A stretch of DNA of 64,000 bases from Listeria booriae (GTDB lineage: Bacteria > Bacillota > Bacilli > Lactobacillales > Listeriaceae): the NCBI RefSeq assembly GCF_000766865.1, contig NZ_JNFA01000003.1, positions 54,975 to 118,974 on the forward strand. Direction: 5' to 3'. Made by a program: the position numbers and the translations under genes. This document shows positions 24,155 to 33,483 of the stretch, one piece after another. The notes beneath the pieces are model-generated. The model had not been told where the DNA came from. It ran no database searches and worked only from the letters and a program-made list of their open reading frames with translations. The first letter of the stretch is position 1. Each line of letters opens with the position of its first letter.

Positions 24155-26836
24155 ATGCTTAGTAGAAAAGAAGAAGTATTGAAGCTTCTAAATAGTGTGA
24201 ACGGTAAGTTGACGGCAAACGATGTTGCTGAAAAATTACAAATGGATCGTGCTAATGCAAGTCGTTATTTAAATGAACTTTTTAAAGAAGAGCAGATTGA
24301 GAAACTTCCTGGAAAGCCGGTCCTTTATCAAGCGTTTACAAAAAAGGAAGAAGTGGCTGGAATCGGGAGTGCACAGACGGCTTTTGATCGATTAATTGGA
24401 TCGTCGCAAAGCTTGAAGGTCAGCATTCAGCAAGCAAAGGCGGCTATTTTATATCCACCACATGGTTTACATACATTAATTCTTGGGAAAACTGGTACTG
24501 GTAAGTCTTTATTTGCGGAGTGCATGTATAAGTTTGCGCGCGAAGCCGATATGGTTGGCAAAAAAGCGCCATTCGTGTCTTTCAACTGTGCGGACTATGC
24601 GCAAAATCCGCAGCTTCTCTTTGGTCATATCTTTGGGGTTATCAAAGGGGCATACACTGGGGCAGAAGAAACACGTCAAGGCTTGTTAGCGAAAGCAGAC
24701 GGCGGGATTTTGTTTTTAGATGAAATTCACCGCTTACCACCAGAAGGGCAAGAGATGTTGTTTACCTTTATCGATAAGGGCGAATACCGACCGCTTGGGG
24801 AAAGTGCAACGGTACACACGGCGCAAGTCCAAATTATTGGTGCAACAACAGAATCACCAGACAATTTCTTGTTGGAGACATTCACAAGACGTATTCCGAT
24901 GACAATTACGTTGCCACCACTTGCAGAACGGCAATTAGAGGAACGTTACCAACTCATCGAATTCTTTTTAGCGCAAGAAGCAACGCGTTTACACCAAACG
25001 ATTCGTGTGCATCGCCAGGCGTTGATGGCATTTTTGCTGTATCATGCGAGTGCCAATGTCGGGCAATTGCAACGGGATTTGAAACTTGCTTGTGCGAAAG
25101 CATTTTTGCATTACAAAACGAAAGCCGCGAACTACATTTTAATTGAACAAGATGATTTGCCGATTTATGTCCAAAAAGGTTTATTGCATTTAAAAGATGA
25201 GCCAGAGAAGATGAACCGGCTAATTGATGTGAACAAGACGATTTTCAAGTTTTACGATACGAGTGAGGCCAATGATATCGCGATTGAAGATGTGGATGAT
25301 GTGTATCAGGCGATTCAAACGAAGGCTGACCAGCTAATGAAAGAAGGCAAGGATCAGCTAGAACTTGAAAAAGCGCTATATATTGACGTTGACCAATATT
25401 TTCATGAGTACATGGGACAATTGCCAACGCAACAATCGGCGAAAGATATTATCGGTCCCGAAATTTGGCAACTTACCGATCAAGTGTATCAGATGGCTGA
25501 GAAACGTTTAGATCGCAAGTACAATGAAAAAATGCGGTTTGCCTTCGCACTTCATTTACAGAGTACGATAGAACGTATTCGTGAGCAAAAACATATTGTG
25601 CATCCAGATTTGAACAATGTCCGTAAGAAATATTCGAAGGAATTCCAAGCTGCTATTGATATTTCTGCTTTATTAGAGCAAGAACTTGGTATTGAGATTC
25701 CTTTCGATGAAATTGGCTTTTTGACGATGTTTTTAACGGAGGAAGTTGTCGAATCGATTTTTACGCAAGAGGCACAAGTGGAAGTTATCGTGATGATGCA
25801 TGGCCGATCTACTGCGACAAGTATGGTAGAAACCGTGCAGGAATTGCTTAATATTGAGACGGGAACGGCGATGGACATGCCACTTTCTGTTGAAGTCAAA
25901 GCAATGTATGAGAAAGTTAAAGCAAAAGTAAAACAACTAAATCCGACAAAAGGTGTGCTTATTTTATCAGATATGGGTTCCTTGACGTCGTTTGGCAATA
26001 TGATGACCGAAGAGCTTGGCATTCGCACAAAGACGGTTAGCATGGCAAGTACGCCAGTCGTTTTAGAAGCGATTCGTAAAGCATCATTAGGACGCGGTTT
26101 GGAAGATATTTACCAAAGCTGCCAACAACTCTTTGAAAATAAATACAAAGCCCAAATTTTACGGGCAAAACCAACGAAGAACGCGGTTATCTTCACGTGT
26201 TTCACAGGAGAAGGTGTCGCCGAACAATTGCGAGCCCGCGTAGCTCCAGTTATTGATGAATCAAAAGTAGAAATCATCGTCTTGCAATTTTTGCATAAAG
26301 AAGCTTTCAGGGAGCGCATTGATCAGTTGATGGAAGACTATAATATTTTAGCGATTATGGGTTCGGTGGAATTCCAGTACCGCGATATTCCGTTTTTCAG
26401 CGCCATGGAAGTGTTCTCAGATGGCGGCCTAGACATCGTGAAACGCATTATTAACGACGAAGTACCATACGAACAACTCATTTCCTCATTAGAAGGTAAC
26501 TTAAAAGAAGTCGAATCACCAGAGCAGCTTGTATACTTCCTGCGCAAAATCATTTCGGAGCTACAAATCCAAATGAACTTAGTGCTAGAACCCGGCGTTG
26601 ATATCGGAATCATCCTGCATTTAGCGTTCCTAGTAGAGCGTATGAAACTAGGCGGCGTGGATCGCGAGTTTCCGAACATTGATGAATTCACGAAGCAACA
26701 TATGATAGAAATGCAAATCACGCAACAAATGATGGAGAACGTCAACATCGAGTATGATATCCTTGTTCCACAGTCAGAAATCGCCTATTTAACGCAGATG
26801 ATGACCGCAAACAAAGTAATTCTAGATGAAAAATAA
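24155..26836 (+). CDS. LevR/ManR-family sigma-54 activator with PRD and EII domains
   Basis: Transcriptional activator of 893 residues. Order: N-terminal helix-turn-helix (about 1-55); sigma-54-type AAA+ domain with Walker A GKTGTGKS (111-118), GAYTGA loop (165-170, normally GAFTGA) and Walker B GGILFLDE (183-190); a first PTS regulation domain; an EIIA-mannose-like domain with the MMHGRS histidine; an EIIB-like segment ([15 protein letters not shown]); and a C-terminal PRD ([14 protein letters not shown]). Such proteins are phosphorylated by PTS enzymes to sense sugar flux. The next operon has a perfect -24/-12 promoter, so this is its dedicated activator. Confidence 0.92.
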   Translation: MLSRKEEVLKLLNSVNGKLTANDVAEKLQMDRANASRYLNELFKEEQIEKLPGKPVLYQAFTKKEEVAGIGSAQTAFDRLIGSSQSLKVSIQQAKAAILYPPHGLHTLILGKTGTGKSLFAECMYKFAREADMVGKKAPFVSFNCADYAQNPQLLFGHIFGVIKGAYTGAEETRQGLLAKADGGILFLDEIHRLPPEGQEMLFTFIDKGEYRPLGESATVHTAQVQIIGATTESPDNFLLETFTRRIPMTITLPPLAERQLEERYQLIEFFLAQEATRLHQTIRVHRQALMAFLLYHASANVGQLQRDLKLACAKAFLHYKTKAANYILIEQDDLPIYVQKGLLHLKDEPEKMNRLIDVNKTIFKFYDTSEANDIAIEDVDDVYQAIQTKADQLMKEGKDQLELEKALYIDVDQYFHEYMGQLPTQQSAKDIIGPEIWQLTDQVYQMAEKRLDRKYNEKMRFAFALHLQSTIERIREQKHIVHPDLNNVRKKYSKEFQAAIDISALLEQELGIEIPFDEIGFLTMFLTEEVVESIFTQEAQVEVIVMMHGRSTATSMVETVQELLNIETGTAMDMPLSVEVKAMYEKVKAKVKQLNPTKGVLILSDMGSLTSFGNMMTEELGIRTKTVSMASTPVVLEAIRKASLGRGLEDIYQSCQQLFENKYKAQILRAKPTKNAVIFTCFTGEGVAEQLRARVAPVIDESKVEIIVLQFLHKEAFRERIDQLMEDYNILAIMGSVEFQYRDIPFFSAMEVFSDGGLDIVKRIINDEVPYEQLISSLEGNLKEVESPEQLVYFLRKIISELQIQMNLVLEPGVDIGIILHLAFLVERMKLGGVDREFPNIDEFTKQHMIEMQITQQMMENVNIEYDILVPQSEIAYLTQMMTANKVILDEK

Positions 26837-26844
26837 CGCAACGA

Positions 26845-26879
26845 GACAAGTGTGTAACAGAAGTACACACTTGTCTTTT
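26845..26879 (+). terminator. Terminator of the activator gene
   Basis: GACAAGTGTGTA/TACACACTTGTC, a 12-base perfect stem with seven-base loop followed by four T. Because it lies about 90-115 bases upstream of the sigma-54 start it could also be part of an upstream activating site. Confidence 0.65.
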
Positions 26880-26933
26880 GTTCATGTGTAAGCATGAAAT
26901 GGCGTAAGTATGCGTTTTCCTGTATTTTAAAAG

Positions 26934-26951
26934 TTGGCACGGAACTTGCAT
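26934..26951 (+). promoter_or_regulatory. Sigma-54 (-24/-12) promoter of the PTS operon
   Basis: TTGGCAC-GGAAC-TTGCAT matches the TGGCAC-N5-TTGCA consensus completely, with the invariant GG and GC 12 bases apart. It lies 49 bases before the IIB start. A TTCATG/CATGAA dyad at 26882-26898 is a candidate activator site. Confidence 0.92.
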
Positions 26952-26999
26952 TTATATAAGCGAGGGTTAAGAAATAGCGTTAAGAAAGGGTGAATCGAA

Positions 27000-27308
27000 G
27001 TGAAAACAATCATGTTAGTTTGTTCCGCGGGTATGTCAACTAGCTTACTTGTTACAAAAATGGAAAAAGCGGCTGAGGAGAGAAACCTCGAAGCAACAAT
27101 TTTTGCAGTATCTGAGGCAGAAGCGCCAGATAATATCAACAAGATCGACGTCTTATTACTTGGACCACAAGTGAGGTTCTTAGAAAGCAAGTTCAAGAAG
27201 AAATTAGAACCACTAGGCAAGCCAGTCGCAGTCATCAACAGTATTGATTACGGGATGATGAACGGCGAGAAAGTTTTAAATCAAGCATTATCTTTACTTG
27301 GGGAATAG
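27000..27308 (+). CDS. PTS lactose/cellobiose-type IIB
   Basis: 102-residue cytosolic IIB protein. The N-terminal MKTIMLVCSAGMSTSLL contains the phosphorylated Cys8 in the family's P-loop-like context. The GTG start is set by AGAAAGGG nine bases upstream. It passes phosphate from IIA to the sugar bound by IIC. First gene of the sigma-54 operon. Confidence 0.92.
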   Translation: MKTIMLVCSAGMSTSLLVTKMEKAAEERNLEATIFAVSEAEAPDNINKIDVLLLGPQVRFLESKFKKKLEPLGKPVAVINSIDYGMMNGEKVLNQALSLLGE

Positions 27309-27465
27309 GAGTATGCGCACTAGTGAATAGCGACAATAGCGAGTTTTTTGTGTCTACTTGGGTGAAGACGTAAAGCGCTGTTGTAACTAGCCATTAAGCG
27401 AAACTCTTAAATATAGGAGGGGACAAACCGTCTCATCCAAATTTAAATTATTGGGGGAAATACAA

Positions 27466-28746
27466 ATGAATGGTTTTATCGCGTTTATGGAAAAGTATTT
27501 TATTCCGTATGCAGCAAAAGTTGGTGGACAACGTCATTTAGTTGCCATCCGTGATGGTTTCATTTCAACGATGCCATTAATGATTTTGGGTTCATTGGGT
27601 ACATTGATTAACAATTTACCTATCCAAGCTTATCAAACATTTATGAATAACTTATTCGGAGAAGCTCTCTGGAAATCTTTCGGGGGAAACATTTGGAACG
27701 GTACTTTCGCGATTCTAGCACTTTTAACTGCTTTTACTGTAGCTTATAACCTAGCGAAATCGTATGATAAAGATGCTTTATCAAGCGGTGTTGTATCCGT
27801 TGCTTCATTCTTTGCCATTGGTGGATTAACAGGTCTTAGCTCATCAGGTCTATTTTTAGCACTTCTTGTAGCTTTAATCTCTACTGAATTATTCACACGT
27901 ATGAGTGGAAATCCAAAACTTATCATCAAAATGCCAGATGGTGTTCCGCCAGCAGTATCAAGATCGTTTGCGGCACTATTCCCAGCGATGATTACAGTAA
28001 GTATTTTTGCAATGTTTACAACGATTCTTTTCGGTCTTGGAGTAAAAGATATTGTTGGTGAATTCTACAAACTAATTCAAGAACCGTTCATGGGTCTTGC
28101 GAATACTTTACCAGCAGCATTATTATTAGCATTTATTTCTTCATTCCTATGGTTCTTTGGTTTACATGGTGCGAACATTATCGAGCCATTTATGCAAACA
28201 ATTAACGTTGATGCAATTGCTAAGAACGTAGAAGCTTTGAAATTAGGCTTAGACGCTCCTTACATCGTTAACAAACCTTTCTTTGACTCTTTCGTTAACC
28301 TAGGCGGAACTGGTGCAACGATTGCGATTATTATTTCGGTATTCCTATTTGGTCGCCGCAATAAGCAATACGTTACTGTATCGGGTCTTGCTTCAGCTCC
28401 TGGTATCTTCAACATTAACGAGCCATTGATGTTCGGTCTACCGATTGTGTTAAATCCAATCTTGTTTGTACCTTATATCTTAGCTCCTCTAGTGCTTGTT
28501 ACAATTGCTTATTTTGCAACATCACTTGGTTTAGTACCAGCAGCAACAATCGTAACACCTTGGACTACACCGCCAATTATCGGTGGGGTATTAGCTACAC
28601 AAAGCTGGACTGGTGGCGTTCTAGCAGCGGTAAATATCGCCGTAGCAGTTCTAATCTACGCACCATTCATTAAAGTAGCAGAAATTCAAGAAATCCGTCG
28701 TGAAAAAGCAGCAGCAGCTGGTGAACCGACAGAAGATAATTTTTAA
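27466..28746 (+). CDS. PTS lactose/cellobiose-type IIC permease
   Basis: 426-residue integral membrane permease with about ten hydrophobic segments. The family signature GIFNINEPLMFGLPIVLNP lies in the second half, and GANIIEPFMQ before it. The ATG at 27466 follows GGGGGAA; an upstream TTG is rejected. It takes up a beta-linked disaccharide or chitobiose/muramyl-type sugar. The neighbouring MupG suggests a MurNAc-GlcNAc-type substrate rather than lichenan, which is inference. The 157-base gap after IIB contains no gene and no clear terminator. Confidence 0.9.
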   Translation: MNGFIAFMEKYFIPYAAKVGGQRHLVAIRDGFISTMPLMILGSLGTLINNLPIQAYQTFMNNLFGEALWKSFGGNIWNGTFAILALLTAFTVAYNLAKSYDKDALSSGVVSVASFFAIGGLTGLSSSGLFLALLVALISTELFTRMSGNPKLIIKMPDGVPPAVSRSFAALFPAMITVSIFAMFTTILFGLGVKDIVGEFYKLIQEPFMGLANTLPAALLLAFISSFLWFFGLHGANIIEPFMQTINVDAIAKNVEALKLGLDAPYIVNKPFFDSFVNLGGTGATIAIIISVFLFGRRNKQYVTVSGLASAPGIFNINEPLMFGLPIVLNPILFVPYILAPLVLVTIAYFATSLGLVPAATIVTPWTTPPIIGGVLATQSWTGGVLAAVNIAVAVLIYAPFIKVAEIQEIRREKAAAAGEPTEDNF

Positions 28747-28793
28747 GATTGATAGAAACGCTAAAATAAAAACATACGAGGATGTGGAACTAA

Positions 28794-29099
28794 ATGGAAG
28801 AACTAGAACTTACAATTATGAATTTAATCATGTTTGGTGGTAACGCGAAAAGTGACGCGATGCTAGCAATCGACGCAGCGAAAAAAGGAGACTTTGCTTT
28901 GGCGGACGAACAAATCGCAAAAGCAGAACAATCTTTACTAGAAGCACATCATTCCCAAACAAAACTAATCCAAGGTGAAGCACGCGGCGAGAAAACAGAA
29001 GTATCTCTACTTCTAGTTCACGCGCAAGATCACTTGATGAACGCAATTACTTTCAAAGATTTAGCGATTGAAATTGTAGAATTATATCGTTCGAAGTAA
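28794..29099 (+). CDS. PTS lactose/cellobiose-type IIA
   Basis: 101-residue helical IIA protein. The phosphorylated His76 sits in LLLVHAQDHLMNA. It receives phosphate from HPr and passes it to Cys8 of IIB, and probably also reports PTS state to the activator at 24155. The AGGATG ribosome site is moderate. Third gene of the operon. Confidence 0.92.
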   Translation: MEELELTIMNLIMFGGNAKSDAMLAIDAAKKGDFALADEQIAKAEQSLLEAHHSQTKLIQGEARGEKTEVSLLLVHAQDHLMNAITFKDLAIEIVELYRSK

Positions 29100-29170
29100 G
29101 ACAATGGGGGTGAGGATTTTTCCTCATCCCTATTTTTAATAATGAATAAAGAGAGGAAGTATCATTTATT

Positions 29171-30256
29171 ATGAGAAAATTAGGTATTTCAGTATTTCCA
29201 CAACACGCGCCACTTGAAGATTCTTTGAACTACATCGAAACAGCTGCAAAATATGGTTTTAGTCGTATTTTTACATGCTTGATTTCTGCGAATGATGAAG
29301 CGGAGTTTGCGAAATTAGAAACAATTTGCCAAACTGCGAACAAGCTAGGTTACGAAGTTATTGCAGATGTTGATCCTGGTGTTTTTGCGTCACTTAATTT
29401 GACATATCAAGATTTAGGTCGTTTTAAAGAACTAGGATTGTCTGGATTGCGTCTTGATTTAGGTTTCTCTGGATCAGAAGAAGCGGCGATGTCTTTTGAT
29501 GATAATGATTTACAAATCGAACTTAACATTTCTAACGGCACGAAATATGTAGATAACATCTTGTCTTATCAAGCGAATGTGGCGAATATTATTGGTTGCC
29601 ATAATTTCTATCCGCGTCGTTATACAGCGCTTTCTCGCGAACACTTCCTTCGCACGAGTGCCCAATTCAAAAAATATAACTTGCGTACAGCCGCATTTGT
29701 TTCATCTAACGCTGGTAAATTTGGTCCTTGGTTTGTTGTGGATGGCGGACTTCCAACGCTTGAAGAACACCGTGGTATGTCAATTACGGTACAAGCGAAA
29801 GACTTATGGAACACGGGCTTAATTGACGATGTGATTATCGGAAATATGTATGCGTCAGAAGAAGAACTAAAAGCATTAGGCGAGCTAAACCGCAATGAAT
29901 TGGAACTTGCTGTTACATTCTTAGACGGTGCAACAGACGTTGAAAAAGAAATCGTGACAACACAAAAACATTTCAATCGTGGCGACGCTTCTGAATACGT
30001 GCTTCGTTCTACAATGACACGCGTTCATTTCAAACAACACGATTTCCCAGCGCATGATACCGACACAATCGAGCTTGGTGACGTGACAATCGATAACAAT
30101 GGCTACGAACGTTACAAAGGTGAGATGCAAGTAGCACTTCAAGAAATGGAGAACTCGGGCAATACAAATATCGTCGCTCGCGTCATTCCAGAAGAACGCT
30201 ACCTTCTAAAAACAATTCAACCTTGGCAACATTTCCGCCTAAAAGAACACAAATAA
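29171..30256 (+). CDS. mupG: MupG-family 6-phospho-N-acetylmuramidase (DUF871)
   Basis: Protein of 361 residues: an N-terminal TIM barrel (MRKLGISVFPQHAPLEDSLNYIETAAKYGFSRIF) and a C-terminal cyclophilin-like barrel, the DUF871 layout. The characterised member MupG of S. aureus cleaves MurNAc-6P-GlcNAc produced by PTS uptake of the muropeptide disaccharide. Here the gene follows IIB, IIC and IIA, so it would cut the disaccharide phosphate delivered by that PTS. No MurQ etherase is visible nearby, so the substrate may differ. Terminated by the hairpin at 30263. Confidence 0.85.
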   Translation: MRKLGISVFPQHAPLEDSLNYIETAAKYGFSRIFTCLISANDEAEFAKLETICQTANKLGYEVIADVDPGVFASLNLTYQDLGRFKELGLSGLRLDLGFSGSEEAAMSFDDNDLQIELNISNGTKYVDNILSYQANVANIIGCHNFYPRRYTALSREHFLRTSAQFKKYNLRTAAFVSSNAGKFGPWFVVDGGLPTLEEHRGMSITVQAKDLWNTGLIDDVIIGNMYASEEELKALGELNRNELELAVTFLDGATDVEKEIVTTQKHFNRGDASEYVLRSTMTRVHFKQHDFPAHDTDTIELGDVTIDNNGYERYKGEMQVALQEMENSGNTNIVARVIPEERYLLKTIQPWQHFRLKEHK

Positions 30257-30262
30257 GAAGTC

Positions 30263-30303
30263 AAACAAGCTAATCGCGATAAAAGTGGTTAGCTTGTTTT
30301 TTT
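30263..30303 (+). terminator. PTS-mupG operon terminator
   Basis: AAACAAGCTAA/TTAGCTTGTTT stem with a T tract. Confidence 0.85.
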
Positions 30304-30384
30304 GTGATTTCCTTCTTGTTTGCAGTCCCTGTTTTTGCCCTGTATAATCAAGGTTGAAGATTAAGAGAAGGGATGTTAGCGGGA

Positions 30385-33075
30385 ATGAAAAAGATTTGGG
30401 GTATTTTTATACTCGACTGGCGACGACTTTTTAAAGCACCGATTGCGTTATTGCTCGTGCTAGCCTTAGTTATTTTGCCGTCCCTTTATGCGTGGTTCAA
30501 TATCGAAGCGCTCTGGGACCCATATTCTAACACATCAGGCATTAAAGTAGCGGTCGTGATTGAAGATAAAGGCGCCGAAATTAACGTACCTGGAAAAAGC
30601 CCGCAGAAAATCAACGTAGGTACAGAATTAAAAGCACAACTAAAGAAAAATGATTCACTCGGCTGGGTTTTTACAACAGAAAACAAAGCAAAAGAAGGCG
30701 TTAAAAAAGGAGATTACTACGCAGCTATCTTTATTCCTGCCGATTTTTCAAAAGACATTGTTTCGGTAGTTGGCGGGAATCCTACAAAACCAACGATCAA
30801 TTACACAGTCAACGAAAAAATCAACGCCATCGCGCCAAAAATCACAGATAAAGGTGCTTCCACGATTGTTGACCAGATTAGTAATGAGTTCGTCGATAAA
30901 GTGAGCCATTCCGTGTTGTCTGAGTTAAACCAAGCAGGCATTGATTTGGAGAAGGAACTGCCAACGATACGCCATATTAAAGATAAAGTTTTCCAAGTGA
31001 AGGCGAGTATGCCGCAAATTAAAGAGATGGGCAAGCAAGCCGTGATTTTAGAAGGAAAACTGCCGGATTTGCGAGAAAAAGCAAACCAAGTGAACGAGCT
31101 AAGTAAAACAATGCCGGAAATTAATGCCGCGGCGAGCGATTTACTCCGTATTGAAGCGGCGCTGCCTCAATTGGACAAGCTTGGCGAAGAAGTCCTTGTT
31201 TTACAACAGAAGATTCCTGAGATTCAGCAGATTGCGACGGATGTCAAGACGATAGACGCTAATTTTGGAACGATTGAAAAAACAGTGAACGATGCGCTAG
31301 GCGAGTCGACCAAAGCTCTGGCGATTATTTCAGAAGCGGAAGCCGCGTTGCCAACCGTGAAGAAAATTGCCGATGATGGTGCGAACTATGCCGGAAAAGT
31401 CGCCGATTTTTCGAAACAAGTGAATCAATCTTTCCAAACGGTGGCCCCAGCAATCAAGCAGAATTTGATGCTCTTGCAACAAGTGACAAACAATGTGTAC
31501 GCATTGACAGAGCAACTGCAGAACGGAAGTATTGACCCAGAAAAAATCGTTTCGGTCATCGGCCAAATCGAGACGCAGTTAAACAGCGCAAGCGGCATGC
31601 TAGCCAAACAAATCGAACTTCTGAACACATTGAACGACACACTGCCAGACAAGCCGCTAACAGGCTTTATCGGCGATTTAAAGGCGATACAACAAGATAT
31701 AACGAAGCAACAACAAACACTTGCCAACATCAAAGAGATTATTCAGAACGGTGAACAACCAACCCAAGCGCTACTCGACCAACTAAACAGTGAAGCCAAG
31801 AAAGTAAGCGACAACTTAACGACAGTCATTGGCAAGTACGATAGCGACATTGTCCCAACGATTAATGCCGCGTTAAAAACTATCAGCCAAGACCTCACGA
31901 AAAGCACAGACTTACTAAACGCCGCCAAAGATAAACTACCAGACATCGACGCGATTCTCAAAAATGCGAACGAAACCTTGCGTACAAGCCAAACCTATTT
32001 ACGCGAGTTCCAGCAACGTTTACCAGAACTAAGACAAACACTCCAAGATGCAACAGCGTTCATTAATACGAAGCTAGACACAGTCATCGACGGCATCAAC
32101 AAAGCCGCGCTATTTTACAAAAATGATTACCCAGCAGTCAAAGTCAAAATTCATAAAGCAGGCGATTTCATCCGCAATGACCTACCAACCTTAGAATCAG
32201 AAATCACAAATGCCGCTAAACTAATCGAACAAAAATTCCCTGATTTTGAAAAAGCAGTGAAAACAGCAGCCGACTTGTCTCGCAATGAACTGCCACAGTT
32301 TGAAGAAGCCATCAACAAGGCTGCGGGAAGAATTACGGAGTTTGACCAAAGTTATGACATGCAACAAATCATCGCCTTTTTAAGAAATGATGTAGAAAAA
32401 GACAGTGATTTTATCGCACATCCGATTCAGCTGAAAGAAACGAAAGACTATCCAATCCCTAACTACGGATCAGCGAGTTCGCCATTTTATACCGCGCTTT
32501 GTTTATGGGTAGGAGCATTGTTACTCATTTCCTTATTACGTGTGGACGTCGAAGTTCCAAGAGGCATTTTCAACCACCACCACGTGTATTTCGGACGATT
32601 ACTAACTTTCCTATCTATCGGCTTAGCCCAGGCACTCATCGTCACACTGGGCAACATTTTCATACTAGGTGTTTACATCGCCAGCCCGCTGTATCACGTT
32701 TTGTTTAGCATGTTCATCAGCATGGTCTTTATGATGATAGTCTACACCCTTGTCTCGCTATTCAACAATGTCGGAAAAGGCATGGCGATTATTCTCCTCG
32801 TCCTCCAAATATCCGGAGCCGGTGGGAATTTCCCAATCCAAGTATCACCACCATTTTTCCAAGCGATATACCCGTTCTTGCCGTTCACATACGCCGTTGG
32901 ACTCATCCGCGAAAGCGTAGGCGGCATCTACTGGCCAAACGCAACACACGACATCATCATTCTAGCGATATTCGGAATTTCCTTCATACTGATAGGCACA
33001 TTACTTAAAAAACCATTAGACAAAATCATTCCAGGGCTTTCGGCTAAAGCGAAGAAGAGTAAACTAATTCACTAA
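30385..33075 (+). CDS. YhgE/Pip-family membrane protein
   Basis: 896 residues (start MKKIWGIFILDWRRLFKAP; a second ATG four codons upstream overlaps the GAAGGG ribosome site and is unlikely). One N-terminal membrane helix (about 20-38), then a very long extracytoplasmic region of about 650 residues rich in heptad-like helices and repeated LP-containing segments, then about five to six C-terminal membrane helices of ABC-2 permease type (LCLWVGALLLISLLRVDVEVPRG onward). This is the layout of YhgE, phage infection protein Pip and the T7SS subunit EsaA. It could be a phage receptor, an exporter component or a secretion tether; no secretion genes adjoin it. Confidence 0.8.
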   Translation: MKKIWGIFILDWRRLFKAPIALLLVLALVILPSLYAWFNIEALWDPYSNTSGIKVAVVIEDKGAEINVPGKSPQKINVGTELKAQLKKNDSLGWVFTTENKAKEGVKKGDYYAAIFIPADFSKDIVSVVGGNPTKPTINYTVNEKINAIAPKITDKGASTIVDQISNEFVDKVSHSVLSELNQAGIDLEKELPTIRHIKDKVFQVKASMPQIKEMGKQAVILEGKLPDLREKANQVNELSKTMPEINAAASDLLRIEAALPQLDKLGEEVLVLQQKIPEIQQIATDVKTIDANFGTIEKTVNDALGESTKALAIISEAEAALPTVKKIADDGANYAGKVADFSKQVNQSFQTVAPAIKQNLMLLQQVTNNVYALTEQLQNGSIDPEKIVSVIGQIETQLNSASGMLAKQIELLNTLNDTLPDKPLTGFIGDLKAIQQDITKQQQTLANIKEIIQNGEQPTQALLDQLNSEAKKVSDNLTTVIGKYDSDIVPTINAALKTISQDLTKSTDLLNAAKDKLPDIDAILKNANETLRTSQTYLREFQQRLPELRQTLQDATAFINTKLDTVIDGINKAALFYKNDYPAVKVKIHKAGDFIRNDLPTLESEITNAAKLIEQKFPDFEKAVKTAADLSRNELPQFEEAINKAAGRITEFDQSYDMQQIIAFLRNDVEKDSDFIAHPIQLKETKDYPIPNYGSASSPFYTALCLWVGALLLISLLRVDVEVPRGIFNHHHVYFGRLLTFLSIGLAQALIVTLGNIFILGVYIASPLYHVLFSMFISMVFMMIVYTLVSLFNNVGKGMAIILLVLQISGAGGNFPIQVSPPFFQAIYPFLPFTYAVGLIRESVGGIYWPNATHDIIILAIFGISFILIGTLLKKPLDKIIPGLSAKAKKSKLIH

Positions 33076-33076
33076 C

Positions 33077-33113
33077 AAAAAAAGGACTTGGCGCATAAAA
33101 CCAAGTCCTTTTT
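33077..33113 (+). terminator. YhgE/Pip gene terminator
   Basis: AAAAAGGACTTGG/CCAAGTCCTTTTT, 13-base perfect stem with T tract. Confidence 0.88.
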
Positions 33114-33198
33114 CCTATGTGGAAAAACGTTCGTAACATTTCAGAAATATTTTTGTAATAAAATATGATTAACGCTTTATTTTTGAAATAAAAAAAGT

Positions 33199-33237
33199 TA
33201 TAATGAAATAGTACATGAAAAAGGTGAGTACTATTTC
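33199..33237 (+). promoter_or_regulatory. TATAAT followed by a 10-base dyad
   Basis: TATAAT at 33199-33204 is followed at once by GAAATAGTAC/GTACTATTTC (33205-33214 and 33228-33237). It is a candidate promoter with a repressor site over the start. The -35 region (TTTATT) is weak, and transcription from here would run antisense through the tRNA gene into the lipoprotein gene. Confidence 0.4.
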
Positions 33238-33316
33238 TTACATAAATGTTCGAAAATGTAATGTCGTTCTCATTTAGTGCGTGTATAATGTTAGGTGACA
33301 GTGTAAAGAATAGTAA

Positions 33317-33390
33317 TGTCCTGAGAGGGAATCGAACCCACGGCCTACAGCTTAGGAGGCTGTCGCTCTATCCTACTGAGCTATCAGGAC
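33317..33390 (-). tRNA. tRNA-Arg (anticodon CCU)
   Basis: Read on the minus strand: acceptor GTCCTGA/TCAGGAC, D arm GCTCAGTAGGATAGAGC, anticodon stem ACAGC/GCTGT with loop CTCCTAA (anticodon CCT, codon AGG), and T loop TTCGATT. The CCA end is not encoded. One non-paired position is seen in the T stem. It is a single-gene unit convergent with the YhgE/Pip gene. Confidence 0.95.
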
Positions 33391-33415
33391 ACGATGAAAA
33401 TTTACCAACGTCACT

Positions 33416-33445
33416 ATTCTAACACAAAACAGAGATGGGGAGCAA
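33416..33445 (-). promoter_or_regulatory. Candidate tRNA-Arg promoter
   Basis: Minus strand TTGCTC (33445-33440), 18 bases, TAGAAT (33421-33416), ending 25 bases before the mature tRNA 5' end. Confidence 0.5.
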
Positions 33446-33483
33446 TCTGTTTGCAAAAATCATTAAGAGAGGAAGGAAATGGA

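Noticed and set aside
27309..27465. Possible regulatory RNA between IIB and IIC
   Set aside because: I found no stable stem or T tract; probably only a spacer within the operon.
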